This document shows, one piece after another, positions 8,431 to 17,161 of a DNA stretch of 41,141 bases (positions are counted from its first letter, which is position 1; each line of letters opens with the position of its first letter). The notes beneath the pieces were generated by a model, which had not been told where the DNA came from, ran no database searches, and saw only the letters and a program-made list of their open reading frames with translations. The stretch is from NCBI GenBank assembly GCA_947628035.1, contig CANQYL010000005.1, positions 1 to 41,141 of the forward strand, given 5' to 3'. Source of the stretch: an uncultured Akkermansia sp. (lineage in GTDB: Bacteria; Verrucomicrobiota; Verrucomicrobiia; Verrucomicrobiales; Akkermansiaceae). Both the position numbers and the translations under genes were made by a program.

Positions 8431-9819
8431 ATGGCGTATGATCTGATAGTAATCGGCGGCGGACCTGCGGGGTACGTGGGAGCCATACGCGCCGCTCAGT
8501 TGGGAAAGAAAGTGGTATGCGTAGAGAAAGAACGGGAGGGCGGCACCTGCTTGAATTGGGGGTGCATTCCGACGAAGGCTCTTCTGGAAAACGCGGAAGT
8601 GTACCGCACCATGATGGAACGAGCGGAGGAATTCGGCATCTACATGGAGGAAAAACCAAAACTGAATTGGGAGGCCGTCGTTGCAAGGTCACGACAGATA
8701 AGTGAACGTCTCTCCTCGGGGATAGCATTCCTCTTCAAAAAGCACAAGATCGAAAGCGTACGCGGTGAGGCACGCATACTCGGAAGCGGTAGGGTGGAAG
8801 TAAAGGGTGCGGACGGCTCAGTGAGCACCTTGGAGGGAGAAAAGATACTGATAGCCACCGGAGCTCGCACGCGTGAGGTTCCGGCATTCCCCATGAATGG
8901 AAAGAGCATCATCGGCAGCAAGGAGGCCCTCGTGCTGCCCAAGGTGCCGGAGAGTATGCTCGTGATAGGTTCCGGTGCGATAGGAACGGAATTTTCCTAT
9001 ATCTATCACTGTTTCGGGGCGAAGGTGACCATGGTGGAAGCGTTGCCGCGCATCCTGCCGAATGAAGACGATGAGGTGTGCACCCTCATGGAAAGATCTT
9101 TCAAGAAAAAGGGCATCACCTGTATGGCCGGTGCCAAAGTAGACGCTATCAAGGAAATTCCCGGCGGGGTCGAAGCAACCATCACCACCAAAAATGGTCA
9201 GACGAAACAAGTGCAGGCAGAAGTTTGTCTCGTGGCCATCGGCGTGCAACCGGTGACACCTGAGGCAGAGGGGGTGAAGCTCACGGAGCGCGGGTTCATC
9301 GAAGTGAACGAGAGATATGAGACCTCCCTCCCCGGAGTGTACGCCGCAGGGGATTGTATCGGCGGCGTCATGCTGGCACATACGGCGAGCTTTGAGGCAG
9401 CGCAAGCGGTGGAGGGTATGTTTGTTCAGGACGCTCAACCTAAGAAACCTCGATACATTCCGGGCTGCACCTACTGTCATCCGCAGGTGGCGAGCATAGG
9501 CAGACGCGAACGCGAGCTCAAGGAGAACGGCGTGGCTTACAAGGTGGGCAAATTCCCCTTCCAGGCGAGCGGACGCGCGGTGGCAGCCGGCGAGACCGAG
9601 GGTTTTGTGAAGCTCTTATTCGGTGCCGAGCACGGCGAGCTCCTCGGCGCCCACATCGTCGGAGAAAATGCCACGGAACTTATCGCCGCTCCCGGAATAG
9701 GCATCTCTGCCGAACTCACCGATGAGGACATCCACGCCGTTATTTTCGCCCACCCGACACTGGCGGAAGCTCTTCACGAAGCGACTCTCGCGGCTGACGG
9801 CGGCGCCATTCATGCGTGA
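8431..9819 (+). CDS. lpdA: Dihydrolipoyl dehydrogenase
   Basis: DLIVIGGGPAGYVGAIRAAQLG, EGGTCLNWGCIPTKALL (redox-active CxxxxC), VIGSGAIGTEF, YAAGDCIGG, HPTLAEALHEA. Confidence 0.94.
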   Translation: MAYDLIVIGGGPAGYVGAIRAAQLGKKVVCVEKEREGGTCLNWGCIPTKALLENAEVYRTMMERAEEFGIYMEEKPKLNWEAVVARSRQISERLSSGIAFLFKKHKIESVRGEARILGSGRVEVKGADGSVSTLEGEKILIATGARTREVPAFPMNGKSIIGSKEALVLPKVPESMLVIGSGAIGTEFSYIYHCFGAKVTMVEALPRILPNEDDEVCTLMERSFKKKGITCMAGAKVDAIKEIPGGVEATITTKNGQTKQVQAEVCLVAIGVQPVTPEAEGVKLTERGFIEVNERYETSLPGVYAAGDCIGGVMLAHTASFEAAQAVEGMFVQDAQPKKPRYIPGCTYCHPQVASIGRRERELKENGVAYKVGKFPFQASGRAVAAGETEGFVKLLFGAEHGELLGAHIVGENATELIAAPGIGISAELTDEDIHAVIFAHPTLAEALHEATLAADGGAIHA

Positions 9820-9856
9820 GGGAACCTGACACGACATTCAACCGACGGCAAATACC

Positions 9857-10216
9857 ATGGCAAAACATTTTTTCTACGACACGGGGGAAAAAAAGGTGGG
9901 GCCGGTATCAGGTAACGAACTCGTCCGGTTGCGCGCAAGGGGAGAGATAGCTGACGACACATGGGTACGGCTGGAAAGCTCTTCCACTTGGCGACCTCTT
10001 TCACAGATCAACTTGAGGGAAGAGGAGGAAGAAGAAGCCAACCCGAGCCTCTGGCGTCTGTTTATGCGGCATTTTTCCTGGAGGAGTCTCTTGCTATTGG
10101 CAGCTCTGCTCGTTGTTGTCATCGCAGTCGGAGTCGGACTTCTCGTGGTAGCTTGGCCGATTGTACTGGTTCTGGTGCTGGGCTACATGTTCTTCACGTT
10201 ACTCTCAAAATCGTAG
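9857..10216 (+). CDS. GYF_2 (DUF4339)-like domain protein with C-terminal transmembrane region
   Basis: FFYDTGEKKVGPVSGNELVRLRARGEIADDTWVRLESSSTWRPLSQI followed by two hydrophobic segments. Confidence 0.65.
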   Translation: MAKHFFYDTGEKKVGPVSGNELVRLRARGEIADDTWVRLESSSTWRPLSQINLREEEEEEANPSLWRLFMRHFSWRSLLLLAALLVVVIAVGVGLLVVAWPIVLVLVLGYMFFTLLSKS

Positions 10217-10288
10217 AGAGACGGGAAGAGAATCATTCCTCGCAGGGAGAAGAGTCCGATCCTACCTGCCGGCAGCCCATGACTCCAC

Positions 10289-10516
10289 GGCAACCGCATT
10301 TGAGAGAAGCCCATCAACAGAGAGAATGCTCTTATTGATTGATATCATCGTTTATACGCATCAAAAATCGTGATAATCAGCAATCATCATGATGACGACT
10401 TTGAAGAACCATCCTGCGTACGTTGATGATTCAAAAAAATCTGCGCAATGCGCACATTATCAACAAATAGTAAATCGTATATCGTAAATGGCAAACGCAT
10501 TTCCTAATGCGTTTGC
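10289..10516 (+). repeat. ~220-bp intergenic element F, copy 2
   Basis: GGCAACCGCATTTGAGAGAAG...TCATCATGATGA...GGCAAACGCATTTCCTAATGCGTTTGC. Confidence 0.9.
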
Positions 10517-11091
10517 TCTGCCCATGACTCGGCTGCATGCAGAGATGGCAGGGAGAAGAGGGCATCGTAATCGGCATCCGGCAGGTACCAATCCGCCTCA
10601 AAGAGTCCGGCAGAGCGCTCCGGAGAGAGCTGTTTCATCTGAGTCTCTTTCATCCATTTGTTGGTGTAGTGGATGGTTTGGATAACCTTGCCGGACGCGT
10701 CCGTGAGAAGCAACTTCTTTTTGTACGATCGGGAGAGAGCCACAGGCAGCGCCTTGCCGCCTTCAACTTGGGGCACGGCACCTGTGTGCAGGAGGATCGT
10801 TTTCATCTGAGCAAACTCCTCAGACGGGAGGACAAAGTCCCTTGTGACTCCCTTGCCCTTGGTGATCCGGAAGCAAGCTCCGGAAGCCAAATTGGCATTC
10901 TGCAGCAGGGAGGAGTACGACTTTTCATTGATCTGCGACCACTTCCGATCCTTAGCATCTGCAAGCTGAGAGGCAGCATCCCTCATCTGCTGGCGCACAA
11001 GTTGACCGGCTATTTGGCTCATGCAGGAGGTCGTGGTGCATACGATTACTGCGGACAAGACGGCACATAGGATGTATTTGATTTTCATCAT
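10504..11091 (-). CDS. Lipoprotein of unknown function
   Basis: MMKIKYILCAVLSAVIVCTTTSCMSQ lipobox; directly downstream of folA; stop codon lies in hairpin E. Confidence 0.75.
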   Translation of the reverse strand: MMKIKYILCAVLSAVIVCTTTSCMSQIAGQLVRQQMRDAASQLADAKDRKWSQINEKSYSSLLQNANLASGACFRITKGKGVTRDFVLPSEEFAQMKTILLHTGAVPQVEGGKALPVALSRSYKKKLLLTDASGKVIQTIHYTNKWMKETQMKQLSPERSAGLFEADWYLPDADYDALFSLPSLHAAESWAEQTH

Positions 11092-11101
11092 GATAAGAGA
11101 A

Positions 11102-11569
11102 TTATTTGCGGTAGATAACGTGAGAAAATTGCTCATAATTTTCAACAACGGAGCGTAAAGAGAAAAATTCCTCAAAGGGAGGGAAATAGGTATCCGCCTC
11201 GTGCTGTCCGGAAACAAGCGAAACATGAAGGCAACTCATGCGTGGCAGGAGCAGAGAATACACCTGAGCTCCGCCGATAACCATCACCTCGGAATCCATC
11301 AACTTGATACGCTCCAACTCAGCAACGTCACGGATGACCTCGCCCCCACCGGCTCGATATGCCTCATCGTGGGTAAGCACGATGTTTTGCCTGCCCGGCA
11401 AGGGACTCCTCAGGCTTTCATACGTCCTACGTCCCATGAGGATGGGATGCCCCATGGTGAGTTGCTTGAAAAGGCGCATGTCCTCGGAAATATGCCAAGG
11501 TATGCCCCCGCGCAAGCCGATGGCTCGGTCGAAATCCATAGCGACAACGCCGGTAAAGGTGATGCTCAT
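11102..11569 (-). CDS. folA: Dihydrofolate reductase
   Basis: [62 protein letters not shown]. Confidence 0.95.
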   Translation of the reverse strand: MSITFTGVVAMDFDRAIGLRGGIPWHISEDMRLFKQLTMGHPILMGRRTYESLRSPLPGRQNIVLTHDEAYRAGGGEVIRDVAELERIKLMDSEVMVIGGAQVYSLLLPRMSCLHVSLVSGQHEADTYFPPFEEFFSLRSVVENYEQFSHVIYRK

Positions 11570-12381
11570 ACGGAAATAGGGGCTTTGATGTGTGGGTGGG
11601 GATCGTAATTTTCCAGGGAGAAGTCCTCGTAGCGGAAAGCGTCGATGCGGTCAACGTTGGGGTTGATGTGCATGGTGGGTAATGGGCGCGGCTCGCGGGT
11701 GAGCTGGAGGCGAGCCTGCTCAACATGGTTGAGATAAAGGTGCAGGTCTCCGTAGGTGTGAATGAACTCGCGCGCCTCATAGCCGCACACCTGCGCCGTC
11801 ATCACCAGCAGCAACGAGTAGCTCGCTATGTTGAACGGAACGCCCAGAAAGAGATCGCAGCTGCGTTGGTAGAGCTGCAAACTGAGACCGTGTGGGTTTC
11901 CCTCCTGCCGGGAAGGAATGACGCAGAATTGAAACAGGCAGTGGCAGGGAGGCAACGCCATCTCATCCACCTGAGCCACATTCCACGCACTCACGATATG
12001 GCGGCGGCTCCACGGATTATTCTTGAGTCCATCGATAAGTTTGGCTATCTGATCGATGGTTCCTCCTTTGCCATCCGGCCACGCACGCCACTGGGAGCCA
12101 TACACCGGTCCAAGATCGCCATTTTCATCCGCCCACTCGTCCCAGATCGTAACTCCGTTGTCTCGGAGATAACGAATGTTGGAGCTACCCATGAGAAACC
12201 AGAGCAACTCATGGATAATGGAGCGCAGGTGCAGTTTTTTCGTGGTAAGGCATGGAAAGCCTTTGCTCAGATCAAAGCGAGCTTGTCGTCCAAACACTCC
12301 TATGGTGCCGGTGCCGGTGCGATCTCTCCGCTCCACTCCGTTGGTGAGGACATCGTCCAGCAGATCAAGGTATTGTTTCAT
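11566..12381 (-). CDS. thyA: Thymidylate synthase
   Basis: [80 protein letters not shown]. Confidence 0.97.
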   Translation of the reverse strand: MKQYLDLLDDVLTNGVERRDRTGTGTIGVFGRQARFDLSKGFPCLTTKKLHLRSIIHELLWFLMGSSNIRYLRDNGVTIWDEWADENGDLGPVYGSQWRAWPDGKGGTIDQIAKLIDGLKNNPWSRRHIVSAWNVAQVDEMALPPCHCLFQFCVIPSRQEGNPHGLSLQLYQRSCDLFLGVPFNIASYSLLLVMTAQVCGYEAREFIHTYGDLHLYLNHVEQARLQLTREPRPLPTMHINPNVDRIDAFRYEDFSLENYDPHPHIKAPISV

Positions 12382-13172
12382 GATGCAGAGGGGAGAAATA
12401 AAGCTCGGCTGATCTGGGCAGCAAACGTGGCGGCTTTCTCGGCAAAGGAAAGCTCCGGGTTTTTGTAGAGAATGCCGCGCGAAACATTGATGATATTCGG
12501 TGAGGTGCGAGCGCTCCCGACGAGTGAACTGAGCTCTCCTCCCTGAGTGCCGAGCCCCGGGATGAGCATAGGGGCATCCGGCAGCTCACTCAACAGCCTC
12601 TCGTCCGCATTCGTCAACCCCACGACGAGACCCACTTCACTCACCGCTCCCTCGCGACGCGCTCGCTCCACCATCTCGCCAACCAGTTGGTACACCTTGC
12701 GTCCGTCAGCCAATCTCTGCCGTTCAATGTCGGCAGCCCCCCCATTCGAGGTCACTGCCAACAAGTAAACCGCTTTGCCGGAAGCATTCAGGAAAGGAGA
12801 GAGTGTGTCGTAACCCATAAAAGGGTTGAGGGTCACGGCATCCACATCCATCTGTTCGAAATAAGCACGCGCGTAATATTTTTGCGTCTCGCCTATATCG
12901 CCTCTCTTCGCATCCAGAATCACGGGTATGTCCCCCGGTATCGCCGGTAACAGATCATACAACATCTTCACTCCATCCGACCCCATCGCCTCAAAATACG
13001 CTATATTCGGCTTATATGCAGCAGCGTACGGAACCGTCTCCTCAATCACTTTCTCCAACCACTTCCTCATCATATCGACACTTTCAACCTCGTCGGGTCG
13101 GGGATCCAGTCCCACACATAGAGCCGACCCGGTAACTGCAATACGATCTGCCAGTTTCTCCGTGTATTTCAT
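12378..13172 (-). CDS. pyrF: Orotidine 5'-phosphate decarboxylase (type 2)
   Basis: [76 protein letters not shown]. Confidence 0.95.
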   Translation of the reverse strand: MKYTEKLADRIAVTGSALCVGLDPRPDEVESVDMMRKWLEKVIEETVPYAAAYKPNIAYFEAMGSDGVKMLYDLLPAIPGDIPVILDAKRGDIGETQKYYARAYFEQMDVDAVTLNPFMGYDTLSPFLNASGKAVYLLAVTSNGGAADIERQRLADGRKVYQLVGEMVERARREGAVSEVGLVVGLTNADERLLSELPDAPMLIPGLGTQGGELSSLVGSARTSPNIINVSRGILYKNPELSFAEKAATFAAQISRALFLPSAS

Positions 13173-13179
13173 GCGGCAA

Positions 13180-13208
13180 AGCATACCACAGACTCTCATG
13201 ATTGACAA
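13180..13208 (-). promoter_or_regulatory. Predicted promoter TTGTCA-17-TATGCT of pyrF operon, 7 nt before ATG 13172
   Basis: Direct reading on minus strand. Confidence 0.65.
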
Positions 13209-13245
13209 GGCTCTTGCAAAGCTCGGCGTGTTTTTTGCAGAGCAA

Positions 13246-13553
13246 CCACACGCGTCCCAAGAAAATTCTCTCTGGGCTCAATTCATGGACGATGTCGCAA
13301 AGCCTGCAAGATGGCATGGCGCAACCACTAAGCTTTCTAATTTCTCATCACTTTTGTTCCGAAAATTTCACTTCGCATTTGCTCGGCTGGAACGCGCTTT
13401 GCGCGCGAATTCCCTGAAATCGTAAATTGACGCTTCGGTACCACACTACCTCAGCGCCCTGCGGGCAAAAGCTGCGCTTTTGTCCAATCCCACTCCGAGC
13501 CCTCGTGGGCTTTGTAAATCGTAAATGGCAAACGCATTTCTAATGCGTTTGCC
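13246..13553. repeat. Composite intergenic repeat mosaic I1 (A/B fragment, short-loop hairpins, GTAAATC, hairpin E at 13527-13553)
   Basis: Shares GCAAAGCC..CAAGATGGCATGGCG with other mosaics; CAAAAGC-tgc-GCTTTTG hairpin; ends in palindrome E. Confidence 0.8.
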
Positions 13554-13574
13554 CCGTAGTATCCGGGCATTTCA

Positions 13575-13603
13575 TTGACAAATCCTCCCGTCTCCGTTAG
13601 AAT
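13575..13603 (+). promoter_or_regulatory. Predicted promoter TTGACA-17-TAGAAT of fabG, 6 nt before ATG 13610
   Basis: Consensus -35 and near-consensus -10. Confidence 0.75.
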
Positions 13604-13609
13604 GGAGCC

Positions 13610-14356
13610 ATGAGCAGACTCTCCCAAAAGACAGCCGTCGTGACGGGAGCGGGGCGCGGTATAGGCTACGCCATCGCTCACCGCTTTGCCGTGGAAGGCG
13701 CCAAGGTCATCCTCATCTCGCGTAACCCGTCATCCTGTCAGGGAGCGGCGGAAAAGATCAATACAGAGGTGCCCGGAAGCTGTAGGGCCTTTCCCTGCGA
13801 TGTGTCAGACGCTGCGGCGGTGGATGCCTGTGTGAAGGAGATTCTGGCAGAATTCCCAACGATCGACATCTTGGTGAACAACGCGGGTATCACGCGGGAT
13901 GGCTTGCTCATGCGCATGAAGGAGGAAGATTGGGATGCCGTGCTTGCCACGAATCTCAAGAGCGCCTTCCTCTTCACCAAAGCCCTTCAGCGCACTCTCA
14001 TGAAGAGTCCCGCTCCTCGCGTCATCAATTTGAGTTCCATCGTCGGCATCTCCGGCAATCCCGGTCAAGCCAACTACGCTGCGTCGAAAGCGGGCGTCAT
14101 CGGCTTCACCAAATCCATCGCCCAAGAACTCGCCGGTCGCAAGGTGACGTGCAATGCCATAGCCCCGGGCTTCATTTCAACAGAAATGACCGACGCCATT
14201 CCCGAAAAAGCGCGCGAAGCCCTGCTTGCCCGCATCCCGTTGGCCGATATGGGCAAACCGGAGGACATCGCAAATTGCGCGCTCTTCCTCGCCTCGGACG
14301 AAGCTCGTTACATCACCGGTCAGGTGCTGGTGTGCGATGGCGGAATGTGCATGTAG
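13610..14356 (+). CDS. fabG: 3-oxoacyl-ACP reductase (SDR)
   Basis: VVTGAGRGIGYAIAHRFA, LVNNAGITRDGLLMRMKEEDWD, NLSSIVGISGNPGQANYAASKAGVIGFTKS, LASDEARYITGQVLVCDGGM. Confidence 0.94.
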   Translation: MSRLSQKTAVVTGAGRGIGYAIAHRFAVEGAKVILISRNPSSCQGAAEKINTEVPGSCRAFPCDVSDAAAVDACVKEILAEFPTIDILVNNAGITRDGLLMRMKEEDWDAVLATNLKSAFLFTKALQRTLMKSPAPRVINLSSIVGISGNPGQANYAASKAGVIGFTKSIAQELAGRKVTCNAIAPGFISTEMTDAIPEKAREALLARIPLADMGKPEDIANCALFLASDEARYITGQVLVCDGGMCM

Positions 14357-14380
14357 TCCCCTTGAGCGTCACACGGTGGA

Positions 14381-14863
14381 ATGATGAATGCGATATGCAA
14401 GGTTCTGCTGGGTGCTGTCTGCTCGTTTGCCTTTGTCTCGTGCCAGCAAGGCTTCGAGTCAGACCCTCCCTACAAGGGCTATAAAATGGCTCCCTACACC
14501 CTGAAGGGGCTGCGCTTCGTCCCCATGAACGTGGAGCAGGCTCTGCACTACGATGCTGTGGGAATCGCCTCCCACTACGAAGCCGACGGCGCCCGCGGAG
14601 CCATCGGTCAACGCCTTTACCGCCACGAGTACTACGCCGCTCATCGCACGCTGCCTCTTCCCTGCGTTGCCCGCGTGACCAACCTTGAGAACGGTCTCTC
14701 CTGCACCGTGCGCGTTGCCGACCGGGGACCCTACATCGCCGGTCGTCTCATCGACGTAAGCACCTCCGTGGCACACAAATTGCGTTTCCACCGTAACGGC
14801 CTCGCGCGTGTACGCATTCAGGTTCTCTCCGTCGGCGACGGACCTTACAAACGCACCCTCTGA
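14381..14863 (+). CDS. RlpA-like septal ring/lytic transglycosylase lipoprotein
   Basis: Lipobox SFAFVSC; GIASHYEAD, TLPLPCVARVTNLENGLSCTVRVADRGPYIAGRLIDVSTSVAHKL. Confidence 0.87.
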   Translation: MMNAICKVLLGAVCSFAFVSCQQGFESDPPYKGYKMAPYTLKGLRFVPMNVEQALHYDAVGIASHYEADGARGAIGQRLYRHEYYAAHRTLPLPCVARVTNLENGLSCTVRVADRGPYIAGRLIDVSTSVAHKLRFHRNGLARVRIQVLSVGDGPYKRTL

Positions 14864-14867
14864 GCAG

Positions 14868-15079
14868 GGCAAACGCATTTGAGAGAAGTTCATTAACAGA
14901 GAAAATGCTCTTATTGATTGGTATCATCGTTGACGCCTATCAAAAATCATGACAACAAGCGGTCATCATGATGATGGCTCTCGAGAACTCACCCGCACAC
15001 GTTGATGATTCGAAAAATCTGCACGACGCGCACATTATTAATAATCGTAAATGGCAAACACATTTCCAATGCGTTTGCC
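14868..15079 (+). repeat. ~220-bp intergenic element F, copy 3
   Basis: GGCAAACGCATTTGAGAGAAG start 4 nt after rlpA stop; ends GGCAAACACATTTCCAATGCGTTTGCC. Confidence 0.9.
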
Positions 15080-15110
15080 GTGACCCTCCGAGAGACGGTG
15101 GGGAGGAAGC

Positions 15111-16400
15111 TCAGCGAGGGTTCACTCGGGAGAATTGTTTGAGGCGCAGCCCATTGAGATGGATAAAACCGGAGGCATCGTCCTGGTTGTAATCCTCATC
15201 GGTGTAATCGCCCTCCATGGTAGCGATGGCGTAGCTGTAGAGTGATTTCGGACTGCGGCGGCCGGCGTACATCACGTTGCCCTTGTAAAGCTTGAGGCGC
15301 ACCTCCCCGGAAACGGTTTCCTGCGTCTTATCCACGAGCGCCTGAATCGCTTCTCTCTCCGGAGCGAACCAGAAACCGTTATAGACCATAGCGGAGTAAT
15401 CTGCGATGAGGGAATCGCGCACCTTTTGCGCTTCGCGATCCATGGTGATCGTCTCGATATCACGGTGGGCGGCGAGTAAAATCGTGCCTCCGGGGGTCTC
15501 ATAAATACCGCGGCTCTTCATACCCACGAAGCGGTTTTCCACGATATCCACGCGTCCGATGCCATGCAAGCCTCCCAGATGATTGAGGACTACCATGATT
15601 CCCAGCGGATCCAGCAGGGTGTAGCCATCCCTCTCGCCGACGGACTTCACCCCATGCGCCGCCATGATTTCTGAGAGACCTTCCGTCTGCAGACCCACCA
15701 TATCGCCTTTTTCAAAGAGACACTGCAAGTACTGCGGCTTATCCGGAGCCTCCTCGGGAGATCGGGAGAGCACGTACATCGGGCGGTCCTCCGGCTTGGT
15801 GGCATCGTACCACGTGTCCTCCAGAATGCCGGCTTCATACGAGATATGCAGCAGGTTGCGATCCATGGAATAGGGTTTCTTCACGCTCTGGCGGATGGGG
15901 ATGCCGTGGCTCTCAGCGTACTGAATGAGCTCCGTGCGACCGGGAAATTGGTCGCGCCATTCCTTCATGCGCCAAGGGGCGATGACCTGGAGGTGCGGAG
16001 CAAGCGAATTGACGGAGAGTTCGAAACGCACTTGGTCGTTCCCCTTGCCGGTCGCTCCATGGGCAATGGCATCGGCTCCCTCGGCGAGCGCGACGTCCAC
16101 CATCGCCTTGGAAATGCACGGACGCGCAATGGATGTACCGAGCAGGTAGCGTCCCTCATAGAGAGCGTTTGCCCGAAACATCGGATAGATGTAATTGGCT
16201 GCAAAATCAGCCTTCAAATCACCAATGATGCACTTGCTAGCCCCGGTCGCCAGAGCCTTTGTCTCCAGCCCGTCCAGTTCTTCAGCCTGTCCCACATCTG
16301 CGCAGTACGCAATAATCTCCGCGTTGTATTTCTCTTTGAGCCACACCAAAAGGACCGAGGTATCCAGTCCGCCGGAATATGCTAGCACGATCTTCTTCAT
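15111..16400 (-). CDS. argG: Argininosuccinate synthase
   Basis: [52 protein letters not shown]; start ATG 16400; the upstream extension in the ORF track is intergenic repeat. Confidence 0.96.
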   Translation of the reverse strand: MKKIVLAYSGGLDTSVLLVWLKEKYNAEIIAYCADVGQAEELDGLETKALATGASKCIIGDLKADFAANYIYPMFRANALYEGRYLLGTSIARPCISKAMVDVALAEGADAIAHGATGKGNDQVRFELSVNSLAPHLQVIAPWRMKEWRDQFPGRTELIQYAESHGIPIRQSVKKPYSMDRNLLHISYEAGILEDTWYDATKPEDRPMYVLSRSPEEAPDKPQYLQCLFEKGDMVGLQTEGLSEIMAAHGVKSVGERDGYTLLDPLGIMVVLNHLGGLHGIGRVDIVENRFVGMKSRGIYETPGGTILLAAHRDIETITMDREAQKVRDSLIADYSAMVYNGFWFAPEREAIQALVDKTQETVSGEVRLKLYKGNVMYAGRRSPKSLYSYAIATMEGDYTDEDYNQDDASGFIHLNGLRLKQFSRVNPR

Positions 16401-16457
16401 GTCTCTTCTTTTTCGCAAGCGGGGTTGTTTCTTTTCTCGTTCCGCCTGCGCGCCACG

Positions 16458-16486
16458 AGTATAGCCCTCCTTGCCCCTGCTGAAAA
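16458..16486 (-). promoter_or_regulatory. Predicted argG promoter TTTTCA-17-TATACT (leadered)
   Basis: -10 ends about 57 nt upstream of ATG 16400; purine-rich AAGAAGAGAC before start. Confidence 0.5.
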
Positions 16487-16487
16487 G

Positions 16488-16515
16488 AAAAATTACCCGT
16501 GATGGGTGATTTTCT
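16488..16515 (-). terminator. Putative intrinsic terminator just upstream of the argG promoter
   Basis: Minus strand AAAATcACCC-atcac-GGGTaATTTTTCTTTT: near-perfect stem plus T-rich tail. Confidence 0.4.
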
Positions 16516-16518
16516 GGT

Positions 16519-16620
16519 CCCGTCCCAAGAAAAAGCGATGCCAACACGCAGTTATCGGCAAGGTGATACAGCATAATCAATTGGTTGTGTACGATGGACG
16601 ATGGACGATGGACGATGTGG
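16519..16620 (+). repeat. Module A of intergenic mosaic I2, ending in (ACGATGG)x3.9 heptamers at 16591-16617
   Basis: CCAACACGCAGTTATCGGCA..GATACAGCATAATCaattGGTTGTGT shared with 19075- and 27870-. Confidence 0.88.
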
Positions 16621-16711
16621 ATTTTAGCGCGCTTGCGCGCGGGGATGCGAAGCGAGAGCGAAGGTGGAAGGAGGAAGCATGGGGTGGTAATGGTAGGAAA
16701 GGGGCTGGACG

Positions 16712-16932
16712 TTGACTCAGCGCCGCCCCACCGGCGCTTGCTTCGGAGTCGCCTCACGACTCCTCACCCCTTTGGGGCAAAAGCAATCGCTTTTGGCTAA
16801 TCGACCTTACGGCCGTCGGTCGCTTTCACCCTTCGGGCAACGCTCACGCGTTGTCCAACCGCCCTGCCCGCCCGCTTCGCGTGTGCCCTACACGGGACCG
16901 TCGGGCGTCTTGACTCAGCGCCGCCCCACCGG
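16712..16932. repeat. Module C hairpin string of mosaic I2, bounded by a 23-bp direct repeat TTGACTCAGCGCCGCCCCACCGG
   Basis: Exact 23-bp copies at 16712-16734 and 16910-16932; between them GGAGTCG-cctca-CGACTCC, CAAAAGC-aatc-GCTTTTG, CAACGC-tcac-GCGTTG. Confidence 0.85.
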
Positions 16933-17161
16933 GTCGTCGACCGTTTTGCTGAATCGTCAATGGTTTGCCGTCTCTCCGGCTACCTCCTTCATCCAGGGAA
17001 AACGTATGGTGATTTTCTGCACCCGGTGGGAAGAACCTATGGCATGAGAGATGGCTCCGGGGACCACCGGGAACCTTCCCGCGGCGGAACCGCAGGGGAA
17101 TTCCCCGTATCGTGGGTCTCAAAACTGAACCCCCAACCGGCTGCAGGGCGCAGCAGAATCT

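Noticed and set aside
16488-16515. argG leader attenuator/riboswitch
   Set aside because: The hairpin lies upstream of the predicted argG -35, so it is unlikely to be in the argG transcript; kept only as a tentative terminator.
16401-16757. N-terminal extension of argG in the ORF track
   Set aside because: Extension reads through intergenic module A ([10 protein letters not shown] is the heptamer run); native N-terminus [11 protein letters not shown] starts at 16400.
16844-17122. 92-aa minus-strand ORF between htpG and argG
   Set aside because: Basic, composition-driven and largely inside hairpin repeats; no domain or start signal recognised.
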